NCBI GenBank assembly: GCA_009377635.1
Contig: WHTR01000007.1
Span: 5,696-52,827 of the forward strand
Origin: Chloroflexota bacterium
GTDB taxonomy: Bacteria; Chloroflexota; UBA6077; SHYK01
DNA length: 47,132 nt
Direction: 5' to 3'
In this document: positions 7,718 through 15,674 of the stretch, in pieces
Numbering within the stretch: the first letter of the stretch is position 1
Layout: every line of letters begins with the position of its first letter
Translations under genes and position numbers: made by a program
Notes under the pieces: generated by a model
Databases searched by the model: none
What the model was told of the DNA's origin: nothing
The model's input: only the letters and a program-made list of their open reading frames with translations

Positions 7718-8503
7718 CTACTTGGGGCACCGATCGAGGTGGAATCGGAGCCAGAGGATGTCCCGGATGGCCCGCAGGACAACGCGTGGATTAGCACCGG
7801 TGGGGCGGCCCGCTATCCGTGGATAGTGCGAGACGGGAAGCTCCACAATCCGATAACCGCATCGCCGTGCCCTGATGAGAAACTCCGCGCTGAATGTCGC
7901 GCCGCCCGAATGGACTCTCACGCGCTCCCAGATCTCCCGACGGAACAGCTTGAACGCACAGTCCACATCGCGGGCCGTATGGCCGAAGAGCAGCGTCACG
8001 ACGAAGTGCCAGCCCCAACCGTAGACGAGACGCAGCCACGGGTCGCGGCGCGGCCGGCGAAACCCGATGACCACGTCGGCGCGCTCGATCTCGGGCACGA
8101 AGTACGCGAGCTCACCGACGTCGAACTGCTTGTCCCCGTCGGTGAGGAAGATCAACTCCTTCGTCGCGGCGCAGAACCCCGTCTTGAGCGCCTCTCCGTA
8201 GCCACGATTCACCGGATGGGCCACACATCGGATGCGCGGGTTCTCGGTCCTCAGCGCCTCTACCGCATCGCGCGTTCGGTCACGCGACCCGTCGTCGACG
8301 ACGACCACCTCGTAGTCGTCAGTCAGGCGCGCGAGCACGTCAGCCGTCGCGTCCGCCGTAGCCCGAATGAGCGCCTCTTCGTTATAGGCGGGCAAGACGG
8401 CCGAGATGCTCGGCTGGCGTGGCCGGGGGCCAGACGGCACCCGAGGAATCGATTCAGTCGTACGAGCCAGCGCTTCCTGGGACCCATGGCCTCCGTTCGC
8501 CAC
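7718..8503 (-). CDS. Family 2 glycosyltransferase
   Basis: The 261-residue protein is a GT-A fold enzyme. It shows the nucleotide-binding start AVLPAYNEE at about residues 35-43, VVVVDDGSRDRT at about 67-78, and TDGDKQF with the Asp122-x-Asp124 metal/nucleotide-sugar motif. It closely matches the dolichol/undecaprenyl-phosphate sugar synthase type, which loads a sugar onto a polyprenyl phosphate at the inner face of the membrane. No clear C-terminal TM segment is present. The GTG start shares a base with the parB stop (TAGTG), so it is the last gene of the rpmH-to-parB operon and is probably translationally coupled. Confidence 0.85.
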   Translation of the reverse strand: MANGGHGSQEALARTTESIPRVPSGPRPRQPSISAVLPAYNEEALIRATADATADVLARLTDDYEVVVVDDGSRDRTRDAVEALRTENPRIRCVAHPVNRGYGEALKTGFCAATKELIFLTDGDKQFDVGELAYFVPEIERADVVIGFRRPRRDPWLRLVYGWGWHFVVTLLFGHTARDVDCAFKLFRREIWERVRVHSGGATFSAEFLIRARRCGYRIVELPVSHYPRIAGRPTGANPRVVLRAIRDILWLRFHLDRCPK

Positions 8504-9450
8504 TACGCTTGCCCGGCTCCCAGAATAGCCTCAACGATCCCTTCGAGCTGCTCATCGCTATAGTAATGGATGACGAGCCGTCCGCCTCGGCGCGAGCGGG
8601 TGATCTCCACGCGCGTTCCCAGCGCGCGTTGCAGCTCCTCCTCGAGGACGGGACTGGACGCTTGAGCGGCTTGCGGCGCAGAACCTCGGCCACGGGCCTC
8701 CACCGCCGTCGCCCGACGGACCAGCTCTTCGGTCTGGCGGACGCTGAGGCGCTCCGCGACCACGCGTACCGCCAGCACGTCGACCATCGTCGGATCGGGA
8801 CAGCCCAGGAGGGCACGTGCATGACCTTCCGTCACCGACCCGTCCGCCAGCAGCGACCTGGCCCGTTCGGGAAGCGACAGCAAGCGGAGGCGATTCGTGA
8901 CGGCCACCCGGCTGCGTCCGACCTGGAGGGCGACCTGCTCCTGCGTGAGACCGTGTGCCTCGGTGAGATCGCGGTATGCGGCGGCTTCCTCGAGTGGGGT
9001 CAGGTCTGCCCGTTGGAGGTTCTCGACCAGAGCGATCTCGAGCGCCGCACGGGGGGATGTCTCCCGCACGATCGCCGGAACCGCGGGCAGGCCGGCGAGC
9101 TGGGCGGCGCGCCAGCGTCGCTCGCCGGCAATGAGGGCGTACCCTGCGCCGGACCGGGCCACGATCACCGGCTGCAGGATGCCATGCTTGCGCACGGATG
9201 CCGCGAGCTCTTCGAGTGCCTCGGGGTCGATGAATTGTCGCGGCTGCGCCGGATTCGGCACGATCCGCTCGATCTCGACCTCTTGGACACCGGCGCCCGT
9301 TCTTCGGATGAGCGCGTCGAGCCCGCGACCGAGTCCGCCGCGGCCGGCCGCGGCCGATGCCCGTGGCTGGCTGGCTCGCGGCGTGTCGTCTGCGCGTGGG
9401 TCTCCGTCGGCCGATCGCCCACTCCCGCCGGGTCGCTCAGGCTCATTCAT
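8503..9450 (-). CDS. parB: Chromosome-partitioning protein ParB (Spo0J)
   Basis: This 315-residue protein has the three ParB parts. The N-terminal CTPase domain includes PNPAQPR (66-71), HGILQPVIV (89-97) and GERRWRA (109-115). The helix-turn-helix for parS follows at about 168-190 (LTQEQVALQVGRSRVAV). The C-terminal dimerisation domain comes last. ParB loads at parS, slides as a CTP clamp and recruits SMC; it stimulates ParA. The ATG at 9450 overlaps the parA stop as ATGA, which decides this start over an upstream in-frame one. A candidate parS is present about 5 kb away inside rarA at 14692-14707. Confidence 0.95.
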   Translation of the reverse strand: MNEPERPGGSGRSADGDPRADDTPRASQPRASAAAGRGGLGRGLDALIRRTGAGVQEVEIERIVPNPAQPRQFIDPEALEELAASVRKHGILQPVIVARSGAGYALIAGERRWRAAQLAGLPAVPAIVRETSPRAALEIALVENLQRADLTPLEEAAAYRDLTEAHGLTQEQVALQVGRSRVAVTNRLRLLSLPERARSLLADGSVTEGHARALLGCPDPTMVDVLAVRVVAERLSVRQTEELVRRATAVEARGRGSAPQAAQASSPVLEEELQRALGTRVEITRSRRGGRLVIHYYSDEQLEGIVEAILGAGQA

Positions 9451-10238
9451 GGACCATACCCTCGATGGACAACTTCCGCCGCGAGGGCGGCGTACGTCAG
9501 CGCTCCGCGGCATCGGGCATCGTAGGCGCGTATGGACTTTCCGTGGCTCGGCGCCTCGCTGAGACGCACCGACCGCGGGATAACCGTGCGGAATGTGCCG
9601 CTGGGAAAGTGGGCCCGCACCTGCTCCGCGACCTGGAAGCTGAGTGTCGTGCGCCCATCGTGCATCGCGAGCAGGAGCCCGAGGATCTCGAGGCGCGGGT
9701 TGAGCCCTTCGCGAACGGCCTCGATCACCTCGAGGACCTGGCCAAGACCTTCGACAGCCAGGTACTCACACTGAACGGGGATGAGCACCGCGTCGGCTGC
9801 GACAAGCGCGTTCAACGTCAGCAGTCCAAAGGAGGGCGGGCAGTCAATGATGACGACACCGAAGCCATGCGGCTCACGCTGGAGCGCGTCGCGGAGACGA
9901 AATTCACGGTTCTCCACTTGCACGAGCTCGACCTGGGCACTGGCCAACGCTTGGCTCGCCGGTGCCAGGCTGAGCCCCGCCTCCCGAGTCTCCGTGACGA
10001 CCGCACCGAGAGGAAGCGACTCCATGAGCATCTCGTAGACAGAAGGTCCAACCTGGTCTGGTGCGAACCCCAGCGAACTCGTCGCGTTGGCCTGCGGGTC
10101 AACGTCGATGAGCAACGTCCGGCCGAGCGCCCCGAGATAGGCGCCTAAATTAACGGCTGTGGTCGTCTTGCCGACGCCACCCTTCTGGTTCGCGACCGCA
10201 ATGGTTCTCCCCACCATCCCTCCGGAGTGCGGACTCAT
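9447..10238 (-). CDS. parA: Chromosome-partitioning ATPase ParA (Soj)
   Basis: The 263-residue deviant Walker-type ATPase has KGGVGKTT at residues 19-26 with the signature Lys, the Walker A' region LLIDVDPQAN at about 42-51, and VIIDCPPS for Walker B. It binds DNA non-specifically as an ATP dimer and positions ParB-parS. Starts at 10238, 10217 or 10280 are all possible; 10238 is preferred because it leaves a 26-bp gap after the PfkB gene instead of overlapping it. GGAGGG lies directly before the ATG at 10217 and could instead serve a GTG three bases on. Confidence 0.93.
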   Translation of the reverse strand: MSPHSGGMVGRTIAVANQKGGVGKTTTAVNLGAYLGALGRTLLIDVDPQANATSSLGFAPDQVGPSVYEMLMESLPLGAVVTETREAGLSLAPASQALASAQVELVQVENREFRLRDALQREPHGFGVVIIDCPPSFGLLTLNALVAADAVLIPVQCEYLAVEGLGQVLEVIEAVREGLNPRLEILGLLLAMHDGRTTLSFQVAEQVRAHFPSGTFRTVIPRSVRLSEAPSHGKSIRAYDARCRGALTYAALAAEVVHRGYGP

Positions 10239-10264
10239 GCCTGAAGGCGCTTCGAGCCGAGCGT

Positions 10265-11143
10265 TCACGCGCCGGCACACAGCACCCGTTCGATCTCGGC
10301 TGTCGTGGGAGCTGACGAGGCTCCTATCCGTTCAACGGACAACGCAGCGGCACCGGAGGCGAAGTGGGCGCTGCCGAACGGATCTCCGTTCGCGCGCAGA
10401 GCGATGAAAAATGCCGTGGCGAAGACGTCGCCGGCGCCGGTCGTCTCGACGACCCGAGCTGGGACGGGCGGGATGTGCGTCGCCGTGCCGTCCACGTACA
10501 GCGTGCTCCCCGCGGCTCCGCGGGTGAGGACGACGATTGGCACACGGCATGCGAGCCGGTCGACGAGGTTCGTCTGGCCGGCTACGTCCTCGATGGATAG
10601 AACCACTGCTGACGTCCCGTCCAGGGGGAGGGATTCGAGCCGCTCGGGCGCCAGCTCCACATGTCCATCCGGATCCCAGGAGCGGAGCCAGCCCTGCAAT
10701 GTCGCGGCGATCCACGTTGACCGAAACCACCTGGGCGCCGAAGGTGGGATCTCGCCTGCTACGGGCGCGAGATGCACGATCTCCGCGCGCAACCACGACG
10801 CGGGAACGGCCTCACGAGGGATGTCCGCCGCGCGCTCCAGCAGGCGGAGCACCCGCTCCCCTTGGTCCATCTCATGGACGAAGCACGTCGTGCGCTGCGA
10901 TCGCGATCTGCAGATCGCCGCCCGTGCCAGCTCGCGAGGCATCTGGGCCTCCGGGGCGTGGGCGCTGACGATTCCGACGCGCTTGCCCAGACGCCGCGCC
11001 GTGACCCCCGCGTAGACGACGGAGCCGCCCGGCCGCTCCCCGAACTGGTCCACATCGCGGGTGGCGTGCCCGACGAGCACATAGTCTGGCGCCAGGTCGG
11101 GGCCCAGCAGCTGAGCCCCCGCGTATGCTCCCGTGTGCACCAT
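10265..11143 (-). CDS. PfkB-family carbohydrate kinase
   Basis: The 292-residue protein fits the ribokinase/PfkB family. The N-terminal GGSVVYAGVTARRLG (about 39-53) matches PfkB motif 1, and VETTGAGDVFATAFF (about 232-246) is motif 2, with Asp239 of GAGD as catalytic base and the preceding glycines as the anion hole. It should phosphorylate a sugar, nucleoside or related alcohol with ATP in the cytosol. Substrate is unknown. A sugar kinase between khpB and parA is not usual for this conserved operon, so it may be a lineage-specific insertion. The gap to khpB is 41 bp. Confidence 0.85.
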   Translation of the reverse strand: MVHTGAYAGAQLLGPDLAPDYVLVGHATRDVDQFGERPGGSVVYAGVTARRLGKRVGIVSAHAPEAQMPRELARAAICRSRSQRTTCFVHEMDQGERVLRLLERAADIPREAVPASWLRAEIVHLAPVAGEIPPSAPRWFRSTWIAATLQGWLRSWDPDGHVELAPERLESLPLDGTSAVVLSIEDVAGQTNLVDRLACRVPIVVLTRGAAGSTLYVDGTATHIPPVPARVVETTGAGDVFATAFFIALRANGDPFGSAHFASGAAALSVERIGASSAPTTAEIERVLCAGA

Positions 11144-11184
11144 CTGGCTCCCGCCTCGGCGACGCCGTTCCCTCTTCCCGGCCG

Positions 11185-11928
11185 CTAGCCCCGGGATCCC
11201 CGAGAGTACCCGTAGTTCGCGCGTCGTGGCGCGGCCGTCGGTTTCGGCGAGATCACGACACGGCGTTCGGATCCCTCACCCGTCGATTCGGTCGTGACCC
11301 ACGTACTCGACTGGAGCGCGAGGTGGATGACGCGGCGCTCGCTTGGCGGCATCGGCTGAAGCGTGACCGGTCGGCGCTCGCGGCGAGCCCGCTCTGCGGC
11401 CCGGACCGCGATGCCTCGGAGCGACTGCTCCCGGCGATCGCGGTAGTGCTCGATATCGACAAGGATCCGTGTGCTCCGGGACAGCTGTCGGCTCAGGCAC
11501 GTGTTGAGCAGAAACTGGAGGCTGGCTAACGTCTCGCCGTGGCGCCCAATCAAGAGACCCATGTCCTCACCTGCGACGTCCAGGGCAATCGTCGTCAGTC
11601 CACGCTCGCGCTGTGTCGTGCGCACGGTGACGAGATTCGCGAAGTCCAGAAGATCCAGCATCCGCTCGAGGGTCTCTCGCGCCAGCTCGGCATCCGCGCT
11701 ATCGGTCGCCGCGTCGCCCGCGTCGATCTCCTCATCTTCATCGAAGTCGTCCGTTGCAACGGTCACACGCACGAGTGCCTCGTGCGAGCCGACCCCGAAC
11801 ACGCCGGCTCGTCCCTCGGTGAGAACCTCGATTTCGACCTCGTCGCGCGTCACGCCCAGCTGATCGAGAGCCTTGCCGATGGCTTCTTCCGTGGTACGTC
11901 CCTGGACTTCGACGCTGTGGCCATCCAT
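11185..11928 (-). CDS. khpB: RNA-binding protein KhpB (Jag/SpoIIIJ-associated)
   Basis: The 247-residue product has the full Jag/KhpB layout: an N-terminal Jag_N domain (about 1-57, with TEGRAGVFGVG), an acidic linker (about 60-75), a type II KH domain with the GRHG loop at 128-131, and an R3H domain with Arg198/Arg199 and His202 in SERRVIHL. KhpB partners with KhpA in binding RNA and influences cell division and elongation in Gram-positive bacteria. It lies 68 bp downstream of yidC on the same strand, the classic order. Confidence 0.93.
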   Translation of the reverse strand: MDGHSVEVQGRTTEEAIGKALDQLGVTRDEVEIEVLTEGRAGVFGVGSHEALVRVTVATDDFDEDEEIDAGDAATDSADAELARETLERMLDLLDFANLVTVRTTQRERGLTTIALDVAGEDMGLLIGRHGETLASLQFLLNTCLSRQLSRSTRILVDIEHYRDRREQSLRGIAVRAAERARRERRPVTLQPMPPSERRVIHLALQSSTWVTTESTGEGSERRVVISPKPTAAPRRANYGYSRGSRG

Positions 11929-11996
11929 AGGCTATTTCCTCAACAACAGCACTCTCGGTGAGATGTTGCCCACACGGTTCATGGCGCCCGTGTCTC

Positions 11997-12809
11997 TTAT
12001 CTCCCCCTTCTGCGACGGGCGGACGCCTTCCGTCGTGGACGGCTCGGTGTCTGCGCCGATTCTTCATCTCCACTCACCGCCGACGGCGAGTTCTCAGCAG
12101 CGCCGGCGCGGGAGCCGAGGATGGGGAGCGTTCCCCAGCCCATCATGAAGTACTGCTGGACCATGCTATACATGTTTGACACGACCCAGTACAGCACGAG
12201 GCCCGACGCCACCTGGAACGAAAAGACGAGGAACATGAGCGGCATGAACTCCATCATCCGGCTCATCTGCTGCTGCTGCGGGTCGACGGAGGGTAGGGTA
12301 GACATACGCTGGACGACCCACTGCGACGCGGCGGTCAGGAGTGGAAGCACGACCGCGGTCCACGTCAACGGGTCATCCAGTCGCGGCAGCGCCGGGTGCG
12401 CCAAACTCGGCAGCCACAGGAACGAAGCCTGAAACGCTTCCTCGCGGCTCGAGAGGTTGATCAGCGATGAGTACAGCGCAAACCAGATGGGCATCTGGAG
12501 TACCAGCGGGAGACACCCGGCGAGCGGGTTGACGCCGCTCTCTCGATACAGCCGCATCTGCTCCTGACCAAACTTCGCTCGATCGTTGCCGAATCGTTTC
12601 TGCAGCTCCCGGACCTGCGGCTGAAGCTTCAGCATGGCGCGCTGAGACCGCGCCTGCTTGATCCCCAGGGGCAGCATCACCGTTCGAACGATGAGGGTAA
12701 AGAGGACGATGGCGAGGCCGGCGCTGGTTGTGAATTGCGTGAGAGCGAGCAGCGCCCCCTCGATCGGCCACACGAGGAACAGATTCCAGAATTGCGTGAT
12801 TTCTTCCAA
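11997..12809 (-). CDS. yidC: Membrane protein insertase YidC
   Basis: The 270-residue Oxa1/YidC/Alb3 protein lacks the large periplasmic domain of proteobacterial YidC and so resembles the short YidC1/SpoIIIJ type. An Arg in TLIVRTVMLPLG (Arg42) matches the conserved hydrophilic-groove Arg. This is followed by the basic cytoplasmic hairpin RSQRAMLKLQPQVRELQKRF and then further TM segments (LPLVLQMPIWFALYSSL, and LMFLVFSFQVASGLVLYWV). No lipobox or cleavable signal is visible. The tail is Arg/Lys-rich (RPRRKASARRRRGR), as expected for ribosome contact. It sits between yidD and khpB. Confidence 0.94.
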   Translation of the reverse strand: MEEITQFWNLFLVWPIEGALLALTQFTTSAGLAIVLFTLIVRTVMLPLGIKQARSQRAMLKLQPQVRELQKRFGNDRAKFGQEQMRLYRESGVNPLAGCLPLVLQMPIWFALYSSLINLSSREEAFQASFLWLPSLAHPALPRLDDPLTWTAVVLPLLTAASQWVVQRMSTLPSVDPQQQQMSRMMEFMPLMFLVFSFQVASGLVLYWVVSNMYSMVQQYFMMGWGTLPILGSRAGAAENSPSAVSGDEESAQTPSRPRRKASARRRRGR

Positions 12810-12891
12810 TGACTATCCTTCCGGCAAACGACTACGTGATCCGGAACGGCAGCGCGCCGGTCCGCCCTCGGCGACGGCGCCGCACCACAGA

Positions 12892-13116
12892 TTATGCACG
12901 GCGTTGCTCCGGAACCGGATCGAAGCCGCCCGGGTGGAACGGGTGACACCGGCTCACGCGGCGCAAGCCGAGCCATGCCCCCCGGACGACGCCGTGAACC
13001 TCGACTGCCTCGGCGAAATACTGGCTACATGTCGGGCTATAGCGGCACGCGGCGGGGAGGGCCGGCGAGACGGCCAGCTGATAGAAACGGATGCACGCGA
13101 GAACGACGCGCTTCAC
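12892..13116 (-). CDS. yidD: Membrane protein insertion efficiency factor YidD
   Basis: The 74-residue protein has the whole YidD signature: an amphipathic N-terminus, then [22 protein letters not shown] and the C-terminal [15 protein letters not shown]. It is a peripheral inner-membrane protein that helps YidC-dependent insertion. The start is GTG at 13116, 19 bp after the rnpA stop; no ATG gives the correct N-terminus. It is followed by yidC after 82 bp. Confidence 0.93.
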   Translation of the reverse strand: MKRVVLACIRFYQLAVSPALPAACRYSPTCSQYFAEAVEVHGVVRGAWLGLRRVSRCHPFHPGGFDPVPEQRRA

Positions 13117-13135
13117 GATACCTGTGTAGCGGGAC

Positions 13136-13525
13136 TCAGTCGTCGTGGACGTTCGCGACCGGCCGCTCCGGGGCTCGGTCCCCGTACGCGCGGCGCACGC
13201 CGGCGCGTCGCAGTAGGTTCGCGAGCGCCGACGCGATCTGGGCCAGCGCCGCATCGGCGGCCGGGGGACGCGCCGCCAAAACGATATCCCAGCCGGGCTG
13301 CAGCTCCGGGTAGAGCGATCGAGCCACCTCTCGGATCCGTCGCTTGACGCGGTTTCGGACCACGGCCTTTCCCACCCGCCGTCCGACGACGACGCCGACG
13401 CGTGCCCCTCGCCCGTCCCGCCGGTCATAGAGGCTGCATACGAGCAACGGGTGCGCCCACCGTCGCTGGTTGGCCCGCACCCGCTCAAAGTCTGCTCCTC
13501 GCCGAAGCCGCTGTTCTCGACGCAT
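13136..13525 (-). CDS. rnpA: Ribonuclease P protein component
   Basis: The 129-residue basic protein matches RnpA: it begins [16 protein letters not shown], has the central [20 protein letters not shown] motif (the RNR-type RNA-contact helix) and a [17 protein letters not shown] segment. It binds the P RNA and the 5' leader of pre-tRNA. The start at 13525 is chosen because typical RnpA begins just here; the reading frame continues upstream without homology. The gap to rpmH is 121 bp. Confidence 0.94.
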   Translation of the reverse strand: MRREQRLRRGADFERVRANQRRWAHPLLVCSLYDRRDGRGARVGVVVGRRVGKAVVRNRVKRRIREVARSLYPELQPGWDIVLAARPPAADAALAQIASALANLLRRAGVRRAYGDRAPERPVANVHDD

Positions 13526-13646
13526 GGACGGCACATCCGCACAACCGGGAACACTGACGGAGGTGAGGTCCGGGGCGTCGCGCACAGCGTTCCTGTCAAC
13601 AGCCACGCTGCGAGCGGCGAGCCCACCCAGAAGCACCGACGTTCGG

Positions 13647-13784
13647 CTAGACGGTCAGCCGTCTCCGGCCGCGAAGCCGCCGCCGCCGGAGCACCTCTCG
13701 CCCCCCCGGGGTCCTCATCCGTCTCAGAAACCCGTGCACGCGCCGCCGGGGGATACGCTTGGGCTGATACGTTCGTTTGGGCAA
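13647..13784 (-). CDS. rpmH: 50S ribosomal protein L34
   Basis: A 45-residue, Arg-rich product starting [19 protein letters not shown] and ending RRRLTV is clearly L34. It begins with TTG at 13784, and the only possible start for the conserved PKRTYQP is this TTG. A weak GAGG-type ribosome site lies about 11 bases upstream. It is the first gene of the operon behind the consensus promoter at 13865-13894. The usual neighbour dnaA is absent upstream. Confidence 0.95.
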   Translation of the reverse strand: MPKRTYQPKRIPRRRVHGFLRRMRTPGGREVLRRRRLRGRRRLTV

Positions 13785-13864
13785 CGTCCAACGGCCTCAG
13801 CTCTCGTGTGTCCGCGCGGATCCGCCGGCAGGTGAGGCCGCCGGTGCTCCGCCGATCAGGAGGG

Positions 13865-13894
13865 ATTATAGGAGCGCTCGCGCGGAGGTGTCAA
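13865..13894 (-). promoter_or_regulatory. Consensus sigma70-type promoter of the rpmH-rnpA-yidD-yidC-khpB operon
   Basis: Read on the minus strand, TTGACA (13894-13889) and TATAAT (13870-13865) are both perfect and are separated by 18 bp. Transcription would start near 13858, about 73 nt before the rpmH TTG. It is the best-matching promoter in the window, in line with the high expression expected for L34. Confidence 0.82.
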
Positions 13895-14042
13895 TCCAGT
13901 GGAGCGCCTCAGCATCGTCACATCTGAGGATCGCGGTTCCGCCGAGCTCCTGGGCGACGCCCGAGACGGGCAGACTATACTCACATTGAGGGAGACGCCC
14001 ACGTGGTCAACCCGAAGCGCCTGCCTCCCGGGAGGCGACTGC

Positions 14043-15482
14043 ATGGCTCGGCAGCGTCCGGAACCCGACGGCAACAACCCACCCAGCGGGTCAGAGCGCG
14101 CGACGGCCCAGCGGCGGCTGTTCCGGGAACCGGGCACGGGACAGCCCGTTGAGCCCGTGGCTGCCGGAGGCGCGCCCCTCGCGACCCGGATGCGCCCCCG
14201 CACGCTCGCCGATTTCGTGGGCCAGGACCACCTGGTCGGGCCCGACCGCTCACTGCGCCGGGCGATCGACGAGGACCGACTCCACTCGATGATCCTCTGG
14301 GGGCCGCCGGGTAGCGGGAAGACGACGCTCGCCCACGTGATCAGCCTGCACACCCGCGCGCACGTCGTGGCGATCAGCGGCGTCAGCGCCGGCGTCGCGG
14401 ACCTGCGACGGGCGGCTGAGGAGGCCCGACAGCGATGGGCTCTCGGCCAGCGCACGATCCTGTTCATCGATGAGATCCACCGGTTCAACAAGGCGCAGCA
14501 GGACTCCGTCCTGCCTCACGTCGAGAGCGGACTCCTGACGCTCATTGGGGCGACGACGGAGAATCCGTCCTTCGAGGTCAACAGCCCGCTTCTCTCGCGC
14601 GCGCGCGTCTATCGGCTGGAACCACTGAGCGACGAGGAGATGGCATCGATGATCCGCCGCGCCCTCGCGGACGCCGATCACGGGCTCGGCTCGTTTCACG
14701 TGAAACTGGACGATAAGGCCCGCGCGCACCTCGTCGCCATGGCCGGCGGCGACGGACGGGTCGCCCTCAACGCCCTCGAGACCGCAGTGCTCGCGGCAGC
14801 GCCCGACGCCGCCGGCGCACGTCGCGTGGATCTCGCGGCCGTCGAGGACGCGCTGCAGCGCCGTGCCCTCCTCTACGACCGGGCCGGCGACCAGCACTAC
14901 GACCTCGTCTCCGCACTCATCAAGTCCGTCCGCGGCTCCGACCCGGACGCCGCCGTCTACTGGCTGGCGCGCATGCTGGAGGCAGGCGAGGACCCACTCT
15001 TCGTGGCCCGTCGGCTCATCATCCTCGCGGCGGAGGACGTCGGCCTCGCCGACCCCGCCGCCCTCTCGGTTGCCGTCGCGGCGCAGCAGGCTGCCCACTT
15101 CATCGGCATGCCGGAGGCGCTCTTCCCACTGACCGAGGCGGCGCTCTACCTCGCGTGCGCCCCGAAGAGCAACTCGGCCCTGACCGCCTATTCCGCCGCG
15201 GCAGCCGAGGTTCAGCGCTCCGGCAGCCTGCCCGTCCCGCTCCACCTGCGGAACGCGGTCACCGGCCTCATGCGGGCGATGGGGTACGGCCAGAGGTACC
15301 GGTACGCCCACGACTATCCTGGACACATCGCCGATCAACAGCACCTTCCAGACGCGCTTGCCGGCCGCCGATTCTACGAACCCTCGCACGAGGGCCAGGA
15401 GGCGAGCCTTCGCGCGCGGATCGACGCACCCGAGGCGGCCTCCGCGCCAGGCGAGGAGATGCACCTGCCTCGCACGGACTAG
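14043..15482 (+). CDS. rarA: Replication-associated recombination protein RarA (MgsA)
   Basis: The 479-residue AAA+ protein contains Walker A GPPGSGKTT at residues 87-95 and Walker B LFIDEIHRFN at 140-149. Sensor 1 lies in IGATTENPSFEV and the arginine-finger region in SPLLSRARVYRLEPL. The C-terminal MgsA domain contains YDLVSALIKSVRGSDPDAAVYWL-type sequence. RarA acts on stalled replication forks. The ATG at 14043 is preferred because GGGAGG lies 7-8 bases before it and upstream residues have no homology. Ser217 to Leu222 are encoded by a perfect parS core. A -10-like TATACT is at 13976-13981. Confidence 0.93.
   Translation: MARQRPEPDGNNPPSGSERATAQRRLFREPGTGQPVEPVAAGGAPLATRMRPRTLADFVGQDHLVGPDRSLRRAIDEDRLHSMILWGPPGSGKTTLAHVISLHTRAHVVAISGVSAGVADLRRAAEEARQRWALGQRTILFIDEIHRFNKAQQDSVLPHVESGLLTLIGATTENPSFEVNSPLLSRARVYRLEPLSDEEMASMIRRALADADHGLGSFHVKLDDKARAHLVAMAGGDGRVALNALETAVLAAAPDAAGARRVDLAAVEDALQRRALLYDRAGDQHYDLVSALIKSVRGSDPDAAVYWLARMLEAGEDPLFVARRLIILAAEDVGLADPAALSVAVAAQQAAHFIGMPEALFPLTEAALYLACAPKSNSALTAYSAAAAEVQRSGSLPVPLHLRNAVTGLMRAMGYGQRYRYAHDYPGHIADQQHLPDALAGRRFYEPSHEGQEASLRARIDAPEAASAPGEEMHLPRTD
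14692..14707. promoter_or_regulatory. parS centromere-like ParB binding site inside rarA
   Basis: The bases at 14693-14706 form the exact 14-bp palindrome GTTTCACGTGAAAC. The bacterial parS consensus is TGTTTCACGTGAAACA; only the outermost base on each side differs (C and T here). The site is in frame within rarA, about 5 kb from parB, a usual distance for chromosomal parS clusters near the origin. Confidence 0.85.
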
Positions 15483-15674
15483 CGCGCGATGCTCCGCTTC
15501 GATTGCGCACCACGCGGCTCGTCGTCACCTGTGACGGGCACTCTCCTTCGGGTCGCCCGCCCGACCCGCCAGTCGGCTCGACCGCGCGTTCGCCCGCGCC
15601 AACGCAATCGCCGGCGCGGGCAACGTACGCGGGATCGCGTCACCTCGGCGCGCGCCGTACTGCACGCGTCCGCC

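Noticed and set aside
7811-7829. Palindrome CTATCCGTGGATAG as a regulatory site or DnaA box
   Set aside because: It lies inside the GT2 coding sequence, lacks the TTATNCACA pattern and has no second copy nearby.
13785-14042. oriC with DnaA boxes between rpmH and rarA
   Set aside because: I found no TTATCCACA-like 9-mers or AT-rich unwinding region in this gap; it is short and holds a promoter instead.
14250-15464. Minus-strand ORF of 404 codons opposite rarA
   Set aside because: It is the mirror frame of rarA, which has all AAA+ motifs; the antisense product has no family features.
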